Positions 1-6,382 of a stretch of 8,927 bases of DNA are shown here, piece after piece. Within the stretch, counting starts at the first letter, position 1. Each line of letters starts with the position of its first letter. Origin of the DNA: Phycisphaerae bacterium (lineage in GTDB: Bacteria > Planctomycetota > Phycisphaerae > Phycisphaerales > SM1A02); the NCBI GenBank assembly GCA_018665385.1, contig JABJDN010000070.1, positions 1 to 8,927 on the forward strand. The letters run 5' to 3'. The notes beneath the pieces are model-generated. The model made no database searches, had not been told where the DNA came from, and saw only the letters and a program-made list of their open reading frames with translations. Made by a program: the position numbers and the translations under genes.

Positions 1-2236
1 ATAAACATGCTCCACTGTGGTCCAAATCTGCAAGCATTTTATCCGTCTTAGTGGACGAGGCCTTATCCCCATCAACCCACCAACAACTCGTTGCCCACCA
101 ATGCTCAACCAACTTCCTGTAAATGTCATCATCTAAAAGTTCGGCAACATCAGCTTTACGAAGCCCAAGTTCTTTTGTAGCAACATGCCGATACACGTGC
201 TTTATAACTTCCTCTTCGCTCATATCCGAAGTAACTTCGCGGGGGCAAATATCCGTACGCTTCCAATGCTCAATTAACTCCGCTGGTGAGAGTGGGCTTA
301 GCTTAATATCAGTACCACGGCCTGCCATGTTAGTAGCAACTGTTACAGCACCTAAACCACCTGCGAACTTCACAATTTCTGATTCGCGTTCGTGTTGCTC
401 CGCGTTTAATACTTCATGCGGCACATTAAATCTCGTTTTTAACTCCTCGCTGAGCTGTTTAGATTTTTCAACACTTGTCGTACCAACCAGAACTGGCTGT
501 CCAACTTGGTACATCGTATGAATTTCTTTGATTGACGCGGATAACTTATCTTTTTGTGATGTAAACACAAGGTCGTTATGGTCTTGACGAATAACTGGTA
601 CGTTTGTTGGAATTACAAGCACATCTAGTTTGTATATTTCATAAAACTCAGTCGCTTCCGTATCGGCTGTTCCTGTCATGCCTGACAAGCGCTCATACAA
701 CTTATAAAAGTTTTGAATTGTAATAGTCGCAACTGTCTGTGTTTCTTGTTTAATTTCTACGCCTTCTTTTGCCTCGACGGCTTGGTGCAAACCATCAGAC
801 CACTGGCGCCCAACCATTTTTCGACCGGTATTCTGGTCAATAATAATGACACTTTGAACACCTTTATCATCAGCAGCAACCATGTAATCGCGGTCACGCA
901 GATATACCGTGTGCGCACGAATAGACTGTTCTAAAAGGTGAGGCACGTCCATATTTTCACCAACATAAAACGAACCAATGTTCGCTTCTTTTTGTGCTTC
1001 GGCGACACCTTCGTGCGTGAGGGTTGCTTTCTTTTTATCAAGTTCAATTTCGTAATACTGTGTGTATTGCTCGCGTTCAGCCTCGAGCGTAGGTAATTTT
1101 GCTTTTGCATTTGCAAGTTTTTCTTGCATTGCTTTTGTAGCATCTTTATCAATAGAATTTCGTATATCACCTTCGAGACCGCTGATGGTAACCAAACATG
1201 ATTGCACAGCTTGGTCAGCTTTTGACCATGGTGTTTGCTTTGACTCTAAATAGCGAGCAAGTTTGTCCGCCATCTCGTACCGTGGTTGCCCATCATGTGC
1301 TTGACCGGAAATAATCAGTGGTGTTCTTGCTTCGTCAATAAGAGTGGAGTCAACTTCGTCAACAATCGCAATTTGACGACGCTTTTGCACTTGCTCCTGC
1401 GCTGTCATTTTCATGTTGTCACGCAAGTAATCAAAACCAAACTCAGCGGTTGTACCGTATACAACATCGCAGTGATACGCCATTTGTTTCAATTGAGGGT
1501 GTTGCATATGTTGCGGATGGATTGCACCAACTGTTAAGCCAATGGTACAGAAAAACGGGAATGTCCAATCACGGTCACGTTGCACAAGATAATCATTCAC
1601 CGTGACAACATGGACTTGTTTATTTTCGATCGCTGACAGATAACACGCGAGTGGAGCAACAATCGTCTTACCCTCGCCGGTTTTCATCTCTGCAATCCGA
1701 CCTTCGTACAACACTACTGCACCGATAAGCTGCACATCAAACGGTCTTGCCCTGAACGGCATTTTTGATTTAGGGTGCAATACTCGAATTGCTTCGTACA
1801 ATGCGTTTGGAATATCTACCAGTTGCCACGCGGGGACAGGTTGAATACAACCAAGCAATCCAGCATCAGGTTTTTTATCTTCCGTTGCATCAATGAGCGC
1901 TTTCGTCTCATCGTACAACGCACGTGCGTCGTCTGGCAATACTGATGGGTCGAACTCGTGAATAGGATTAAATATGTTTCGAATTCCGACCGAACGGTCC
2001 ATAGCTTCGCGGGCAATCGCAAACACTTCTGGAATAAGGTCCACTGCTTCTTCCCCATCTGCGATTCGCTTACGAAACTCGATGGTTTTTGCTTTAATGT
2101 CCGCGTCGGTTAACACCCTCGTCTCTTGCTCTTTAGCAGAAACCTGATCAACCAATCGCATATACCGTTTTACCATGCGGTCATTACGAGAACCAAACAA
2201 TTTACGGCCAACTGTGCCTATAACTGGAACGCCCAT
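1..2236 (-). CDS. secA: Protein translocase subunit SecA (partial, C-terminal part beyond left edge)
   Basis: SecA is the cytoplasmic ATPase that pushes unfolded preproteins through the SecYEG channel. Reading down from the ATG at 2236-2234, the frame stays open for 745 codons to the window edge with no stop. Visible family features are an N-terminal FGSRND helix (about residues 14-19), Walker A MKTGEGKT (184-191), the DEVDS box and following DEARTPLIISG (from D293), GTTSVEKS in the second nucleotide-binding half, and motif V NMAGRGTDI (636-644). The arginine-finger region (QLRGRxGRQGD) and the C-terminal scaffold, wing and zinc tail would lie outside the window. Compared with E. coli SecA there is an insertion of about 78 residues (87-165) before FDVQL, a charged helical insertion at about 360-395, and over 100 residues after motif V without the usual GLHIIGTERHE stretch. 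I associate such insertions with planctomycete SecA (family knowledge, not searched). The gene lies downstream of a small secreted-protein gene on the same strand. Confidence 0.96.
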   Translation of the reverse strand, partial: MGVPVIGTVGRKLFGSRNDRMVKRYMRLVDQVSAKEQETRVLTDADIKAKTIEFRKRIADGEEAVDLIPEVFAIAREAMDRSVGIRNIFNPIHEFDPSVLPDDARALYDETKALIDATEDKKPDAGLLGCIQPVPAWQLVDIPNALYEAIRVLHPKSKMPFRARPFDVQLIGAVVLYEGRIAEMKTGEGKTIVAPLACYLSAIENKQVHVVTVNDYLVQRDRDWTFPFFCTIGLTVGAIHPQHMQHPQLKQMAYHCDVVYGTTAEFGFDYLRDNMKMTAQEQVQKRRQIAIVDEVDSTLIDEARTPLIISGQAHDGQPRYEMADKLARYLESKQTPWSKADQAVQSCLVTISGLEGDIRNSIDKDATKAMQEKLANAKAKLPTLEAEREQYTQYYEIELDKKKATLTHEGVAEAQKEANIGSFYVGENMDVPHLLEQSIRAHTVYLRDRDYMVAADDKGVQSVIIIDQNTGRKMVGRQWSDGLHQAVEAKEGVEIKQETQTVATITIQNFYKLYERLSGMTGTADTEATEFYEIYKLDVLVIPTNVPVIRQDHNDLVFTSQKDKLSASIKEIHTMYQVGQPVLVGTTSVEKSKQLSEELKTRFNVPHEVLNAEQHERESEIVKFAGGLGAVTVATNMAGRGTDIKLSPLSPAELIEHWKRTDICPREVTSDMSEEEVIKHVYRHVATKELGLRKADVAELLDDDIYRKLVEHWWATSCWWVDGDKASSTKTDKMLADLDHSGACL

Positions 2237-2240
2237 GCGT

Positions 2241-2247
2241 CACCTCT
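2241..2247 (-). promoter_or_regulatory. Ribosome binding site of secA
   Basis: On the minus strand AGAGGTG stands 4 nt before the secA ATG (2236). It is a strong match to the anti-Shine-Dalgarno complement and fixes this ATG as the start. The encoded N-terminus aligns with the usual SecA beginning (FGSRND within the first 20 residues), which agrees. Confidence 0.75.
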
Positions 2248-2296
2248 TTTTTTAAAAATATGAATTAATGTATTGTGAAAACAGAAAAAAGAAAAC

Positions 2297-2569
2297 TCAA
2301 CGAATCAAGTTTGCCGGAGGAGGCAAATTATGAAGTTCCTCGATTTCAATTTGGTTCACAACATCGACGTGCACGCAGCACGAAGTGTTTTGTTCAGGCG
2401 CTTCCAACTTTTCGGAAGATCGTTCTTCGCAAAAACTTGGATATGCGTCAACTACGACTAAGCTTATAAGCACATTCGATCGTGCCGTTTGGTTGGAAGC
2501 ATGTACCGCCCCCATGCAACAAAGCATGACCACAACAGCTGCTAAAGTTATGCCTTTTTCGTTTCGCAT
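2297..2569 (-). CDS. Small secreted protein of unknown function, Sec signal peptide
   Basis: This is a 90-residue protein whose family I do not recognise. The N-terminus is a textbook Sec signal peptide: MRNEK, then a hydrophobic stretch at residues 6-22, then a probable signal peptidase I site VHA|SN after residue 24. The CC pair at 17-18 lies inside the hydrophobic core without a lipobox, so a lipoprotein is unlikely. The mature part (~66 residues) has three cysteines (47, 64, 65), with His67 next to the CC pair, an acidic middle and a PPP near the end. It is divergent from the metal ATPase gene and 60 bp upstream of secA on the same strand, so read-through into secA is possible. There is no good Shine-Dalgarno: AAGGG is about 14 nt upstream. 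A promoter sits almost on the start codon, so translation may be leaderless. An overlapping plus-strand reading frame exists, but only this one has a recognisable protein architecture. It could still be a chance frame. Confidence 0.55.
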   Translation of the reverse strand: MRNEKGITLAAVVVMLCCMGAVHASNQTARSNVLISLVVVDAYPSFCEERSSEKLEAPEQNTSCCVHVDVVNQIEIEELHNLPPPANLIR

Positions 2570-2577
2570 GATTGGTC

Positions 2578-2606
2578 AGTATACCCTTGTTTTTAGTCAA
2601 AGACAA
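2578..2606 (-). promoter_or_regulatory. Candidate sigma-70-type promoter of the small secreted-protein gene
   Basis: On the minus strand there is a -35 TTGTCT (2601-2606, 4 of 6 consensus), a 17-bp spacer and a -10 TATACT (2578-2583, 5 of 6). The expected transcription start falls only about 2-5 nt before the ATG at 2569, so the transcript would be leaderless or nearly so. It occupies the 72-bp gap between this gene and the divergent ATPase gene. This rests on the pattern only. Confidence 0.4.
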
Positions 2607-2632
2607 CGAAAATATGTCGTACGTAGCCACTT

Positions 2633-2637
2633 AGGGA
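2633..2637 (+). promoter_or_regulatory. Probable ribosome binding site of the metal ATPase gene
   Basis: AGGGA lies 4 nt before the ATG at 2642 and 7 nt before an immediately following second ATG at 2645. The spacing favours 2645, but both give essentially the same protein. A third ATG (2654) is too far away. The choice between the first two cannot be settled from sequence alone. Confidence 0.45.
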
Positions 2638-2641
2638 ACGT

Positions 2642-4807
2642 ATGATGACTTCCATGGAACAAGTGGAACTAAAGGTAGGCGAAATGAACTGTGCAGCGTG
2701 CAGTTCTGCAGTAGAAAAAGCCCTAAAAAAAGCCCCTGGGGTCCACTCTGCAAGCGTCGCATTCGCAACAGGGCGAGCAACCGTTATCGGTAGTGCTATT
2801 GATGGCGATTCATTGGCTCAAATTGCAACTGATGCTGGGTATCCATCTGAGGTCATCGACGCTGGAATAGATCCTGCCGCACTCGCTACTGAAATTGAAA
2901 CTCGACAACAAAAGAATGCCGCTGATTGGAAGCGAAGAGCAATTATCGGTGTTTCAATCTGGGCACCTTTTGAAGGTCTTCACTGGTATTTGTATCTTCA
3001 AAACATAGAGGCAAGTTGGGCTCCATGGGTGATGTTTTTTGCTTCAACCCTTTCGATGATACTCGTAGGCAGCGGTTTCTTTACTTCAGCACTCGCAGCA
3101 GCAAAACGGTTACAAACCAACATGGACACGCTGATAACTATTGGCGCAGGTGCAGCGTACTTCTTTTCACTCTATATTTTCATCGCTAAAAAAGCATTTG
3201 ATTTTGACGTTGGGCACCCCATGTACTTCATGGAAGCGGCAGCATTGCTTGCAATCATTAGTATTGGACATTGGCTAGAGGCAACATCTTCTGCAAAAGC
3301 CGGGTCAGCCATTCGAGAGTTGTTGAAAATGCAACCCGACACTGCTGAAGTTGTTGCTATCGATGGAAGTACAACGACTATTCCAACAGGTGAAGTTGGC
3401 GAAGGCGTTCGGCTCCTTGTTCGACCAGGAAGTCGAATTCCTGTGGATGGAATTGTTGTCGATGGCGCTAGCGAAGTGGATGAATCAATCGTCACTGGAG
3501 AGCCTCTTCCAGTTGCCAAAGGATTAGGCGATGAACTCATCGCGGGTTCAATGAATACAACAGGGCAACTTGTACTAGAAACAACAGTAGATGGTCGGCA
3601 CACAACAGTTTCACGAATTGCACAGCTAGTAACAACTGCGCAATCGAGCAAGGCCGGTATTCAACGCCTAGCAGACACTGTTTCAGGAATTTTCGTGCCG
3701 ATTGTATTAGCAATTGCAGCAATTACTGTTATATGCTGGTCTGTCGCTGGTTCGCCTGGCGACGGCATTGTATATGCAGTGACTATCCTCGTGATCTCTT
3801 GCCCGTGCGCACTTGGTTTAGCAACTCCCATGGCTGTCATGGTTGCAGCAGGAGAATCAAGTTTGCGGGGTATCCTGGTCAAAGATGCTAGCTCTTTAGA
3901 ATTGGCTGGTAAAACCGCCACCGTTATCTTTGATAAGACTGGCACACTGACACTAGGCAAACCAGTCGTTGAAACTGTCGAAACAGTGGGTGTTATTTCT
4001 GAGAATGAATTACTAGCGTTCGCTGCATCTGTAGAAACACCGAGCGAACACCCCATCGCATATGCAATTGTTAATGAAGCAAAAAAAAGAAACATTCAGA
4101 TTCCAATAGTTTCAAATTTTGAAGCTAGCGCTGGGAGTGGCGTGCATGGACAAGTGAATGGGCAACTTGTATCCGTTTCAAAAGATAACGCAGCAACATG
4201 CAAAATTAAACTCGACGGAAATGTTATTGGTAAAATTACAGTTACTGATGAAGTTCGACCAGAAGCGAAACGAACCGTTCAGGAACTACAGTCATTTGGA
4301 ATTACCGTTCATATGCTCTCTGGAGACCGAATTGAAACTGCTCAACGCGTTGCGGCAGAAGTGGGCATAGCTCTAGAAAATGTACATGCTGAAGCCTCCC
4401 CTTCTGATAAAACGGAGATAGTTTCAGCAATGCCTAGGCCATCGATGATGGTTGGAGATGGCATTAATGACGCGGCCGCTCTTGCAGCATCTGATGTCGG
4501 CGTAGCGATAGCATCGGGTACAAATGTCGCTATGGAGTCCGCATCTATAATTGTTCCCGCCAATAATATTGAAGCGACTGTAGAGTCCATCCATATTGCA
4601 AAAGATACGCTTGTTGCCATTAAACAGAACCTAGTATTTGCGTTTATGTACAACGTAGCGGCTATTCCGCTTGCAGCGTTTGGAATGCTTGGCGAGCATG
4701 GACCCCTCATTGCAGCCGCTGCAATGGGCTTATCTGACATCACCGTTATAGGAAATGCCGTTCGGCTCAAACATAAGTTGCGAAAACGTCGTATGAAATC
4801 GCAATAG
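2642..4807 (+). CDS. P1B-type heavy-metal translocating ATPase, probably Cu(I) exporting (CopA-like)
   Basis: This 721-residue inner-membrane pump hydrolyses ATP to expel a soft metal ion, most likely Cu(I). Domains in order are: one N-terminal HMA domain with NCAAC (Cys17, Cys20); membrane segments at about 98-117, 126-148, 161-182 and 194-214; the actuator domain with TGEP (285-288); segments at about 348-370 and 378-404, the latter with the metal-binding CPC (387-389); the phosphorylation site DKTGT (Asp431); the nucleotide-binding His-Pro (470-471); the hinge GDGIND (605-610); and two final segments. The seventh carries N-x6-YN-x4-P, matching the Cu(I) subgroup exactly. The eighth reads MGLSD-x5-N where MxxSS-x5-N is expected, an odd substitution at a metal-site position. 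The Asp431 to GDGIND distance (~175 residues) is about 20 shorter than in E. coli CopA. The C-terminus is strongly basic. The start is ATG 2642 or 2645. A DUF1800 gene follows on the same strand. Ag(I) is an alternative substrate. Confidence 0.93.
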   Translation: MMTSMEQVELKVGEMNCAACSSAVEKALKKAPGVHSASVAFATGRATVIGSAIDGDSLAQIATDAGYPSEVIDAGIDPAALATEIETRQQKNAADWKRRAIIGVSIWAPFEGLHWYLYLQNIEASWAPWVMFFASTLSMILVGSGFFTSALAAAKRLQTNMDTLITIGAGAAYFFSLYIFIAKKAFDFDVGHPMYFMEAAALLAIISIGHWLEATSSAKAGSAIRELLKMQPDTAEVVAIDGSTTTIPTGEVGEGVRLLVRPGSRIPVDGIVVDGASEVDESIVTGEPLPVAKGLGDELIAGSMNTTGQLVLETTVDGRHTTVSRIAQLVTTAQSSKAGIQRLADTVSGIFVPIVLAIAAITVICWSVAGSPGDGIVYAVTILVISCPCALGLATPMAVMVAAGESSLRGILVKDASSLELAGKTATVIFDKTGTLTLGKPVVETVETVGVISENELLAFAASVETPSEHPIAYAIVNEAKKRNIQIPIVSNFEASAGSGVHGQVNGQLVSVSKDNAATCKIKLDGNVIGKITVTDEVRPEAKRTVQELQSFGITVHMLSGDRIETAQRVAAEVGIALENVHAEASPSDKTEIVSAMPRPSMMVGDGINDAAALAASDVGVAIASGTNVAMESASIIVPANNIEATVESIHIAKDTLVAIKQNLVFAFMYNVAAIPLAAFGMLGEHGPLIAAAAMGLSDITVIGNAVRLKHKLRKRRMKSQ

Positions 4808-4863
4808 TAGACAACTGCGTTTCGTTTAGATAGACGAGTACGCCCACCTTTCGTGACCCCATC

Positions 4864-4867
4864 GGAG
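4864..4867 (+). promoter_or_regulatory. Ribosome binding site deciding the DUF1800 start
   Basis: GGAG lies 6 nt before the ATG at 4874. The frame could also open at a GTG at 4853, but nothing like a Shine-Dalgarno precedes that codon (the upstream bases are CCACCTTTC). The ATG at 4874 is therefore the better start. Confidence 0.6.
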
Positions 4868-4873
4868 CAAACC

Positions 4874-6370
4874 ATGACCCTTTCTTCAGTGAAGCCTCTA
4901 GACCCAAAAGAGTTTGATGAACGCAAAGCACAGCACCTGTTACAGCGTGCAGGATTTGGTGGAACGACAAAGCAAGCGGTAGCACTCTCAAAACTTGGCC
5001 TCGAAAAAGCGGTTGAATACATAGTCGAGTACAACAACATTACCGACCCTGAACCTGTCTTACTGGATGCATACGATAAAGATATCATTCGGCCTCTAAC
5101 TGCTGCAGAACGCAAAGTTGCTCTGAAAGCAAGGCAAGACAAAGATGAAGATACTGTTGACAAGTTGAGAAAAGAACGGCAACGCAGGCAACGCGAAGAC
5201 CGAAAACAAATTAGTGAAATGGAGTTATGGTGGCTTCAACGAATGGTTTCAACCCCAAGGCCACTTGAGGAAAAACTTACTCTCTTCTGGCATGGACATT
5301 TTGCGACTGGGTATAGAACCATCGAAGATAGTTACCAGATGTATTTGCAAAATAATTTCTTTCGAAAGAATGCCATGGGGAACTTTAAAGAGGACTTGGT
5401 TCGTGGAATTATTCACGACCCAGCGATGATTAAATACTTAAACAATCATCAAAACCGCAAGCAAGCCCCAAATGAAAATTTAGCGCGTGAACTCATGGAG
5501 TTATTCACACTAGGTGAGGGTGAAGGGTACGATGAAGACGACATAAAAGAAGGCGCTCGATGCTTAACGGGGTACACCGTTGAAGACCATGACTTTACTT
5601 TCAACTCAAGAAATCATGACACTGGGCAAAAACGTATCTTTGGACGTAGTGGGTATTACGATGGAGACGATTTTGTCGATTTAATTTTCACAAGGCCTAA
5701 CGTAGCAAAATTTATCGTCAACAAGTTGTATAGGTACTTTGTGAATGATTTACCTCATGGCAAAACTGCCGATTCTAAAAAATTTACCATTTCCATTTCC
5801 AATTTACTTAAACGGAAAAATTGGGAATTAAAGCCAATTTTAAAAACCATTTTTCTGTCCGAACATTTTTACGACGATTCAAATATGCAGGCTATTATCA
5901 AAAGTCCTGTACAACTAATTGTGCAGGCGACTCGATCGTTAAATCCTCCTCAACGTAGAAAAATGGTGCAGACTCTAGCCGTTTCTGCCGACCTTATGGG
6001 ACAGCGATTATTCGCACCACCTTCAGTGAAAGGTTGGGATGGTGGGCGTATGTGGATAAATACCTCCACAATGTTTATGCGACAAAACACGTTGCTCTAT
6101 TTGTTAACTGGGCAACGTCCTGGCAGTGCAAGTTGGGAAGCTGACAATAATCAATTCAATGGAATGGCTCTGGTTGAAGGCAACACGCGAGATCCAAAAG
6201 ATGCAATCACGTTTTTACTGACTGCCCTCTTGAACCAGGATAAGCACGACCGCGATCGAGTAGCCTCTTTAGAGAACTACATGAAAACGCAAAATAATAC
6301 TATCAACAATGAAACAGTCACAGGCTTACTTACGCTTATAACTGCAATGCCTGAATATCAACTCTGCTAA
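4874..6370 (+). CDS. DUF1800 family protein
   Basis: This 498-residue protein (505 if the upstream GTG at 4853 is used) belongs to the DUF1800 family (PF08811), whose biochemical role is not established. Family signatures run along the whole length: HLLQRAGFG near the N-terminus (21-29), FWHGHF (138-143), NENLARELMELFTLG (200-214), LTGY, HDTGQKRIFG (248-257), KSPVQLIV, and PPSVKGWDGG (382-391). The gene therefore appears complete and intact. Residues ~75-118 form a very charged Lys/Arg/Glu/Asp segment, probably a long helix or coiled coil, between the first and second conserved blocks. No signal peptide is visible, in contrast to its Tat-signal partner. The DUF1501 gene begins 12 bp after the stop, the usual order for this pair and almost certainly one operon. 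The ATPase gene ends 66 bp upstream with no obvious terminator between, so co-transcription with it is possible. Confidence 0.93.
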   Translation: MTLSSVKPLDPKEFDERKAQHLLQRAGFGGTTKQAVALSKLGLEKAVEYIVEYNNITDPEPVLLDAYDKDIIRPLTAAERKVALKARQDKDEDTVDKLRKERQRRQREDRKQISEMELWWLQRMVSTPRPLEEKLTLFWHGHFATGYRTIEDSYQMYLQNNFFRKNAMGNFKEDLVRGIIHDPAMIKYLNNHQNRKQAPNENLARELMELFTLGEGEGYDEDDIKEGARCLTGYTVEDHDFTFNSRNHDTGQKRIFGRSGYYDGDDFVDLIFTRPNVAKFIVNKLYRYFVNDLPHGKTADSKKFTISISNLLKRKNWELKPILKTIFLSEHFYDDSNMQAIIKSPVQLIVQATRSLNPPQRRKMVQTLAVSADLMGQRLFAPPSVKGWDGGRMWINTSTMFMRQNTLLYLLTGQRPGSASWEADNNQFNGMALVEGNTRDPKDAITFLLTALLNQDKHDRDRVASLENYMKTQNNTINNETVTGLLTLITAMPEYQLC

Positions 6371-6373
6371 GGA
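6369..6373 (+). promoter_or_regulatory. Ribosome binding site of the DUF1501 gene, overlapping the DUF1800 stop
   Basis: AAGGA overlaps the TAA stop of the DUF1800 gene and lies 9 nt before the ATG at 6383. This arrangement suits translational coupling of the two genes. Confidence 0.55.
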
Positions 6374-6382
6374 ATAGCAACT

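Noticed and set aside
2255..2281. Possible secA promoter (TTTTCA, 15-bp spacer, TATTTT on the minus strand)
   Set aside because: The spacer is too short and both boxes are weak in an AT-rich gap where such matches arise by chance.
2587..2616. Possible plus-strand promoter for the ATPase gene (TTGTTT ... AATATG)
   Set aside because: The -10 matches only 3 of 6 positions, so it is not supportable.
2602..2620. Small inverted repeats GACA-N9-TGTC and ACGA-N7-TCGT upstream of the ATPase gene, considered as a metal-regulator operator
   Set aside because: Four-base arms are expected by chance, and they do not match the CopY, CueR or CsoR operator patterns I know.
2385..2645. Plus-strand open frame of 86 codons whose TGA overlaps the ATPase start (ATGATG context)
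   Set aside because: The overlap looks like translational coupling, but the product has no recognisable features. It lies antisense to the minus-strand frame, which has a clear signal peptide, so only one of the two was kept.
4342..5163. Minus-strand open frame of 273 codons across the ATPase 3' end and DUF1800 5' end
   Set aside because: It is antisense to two well-recognised genes, and its Ser/Arg/Ala-rich translation resembles no family. It is a shadow frame.
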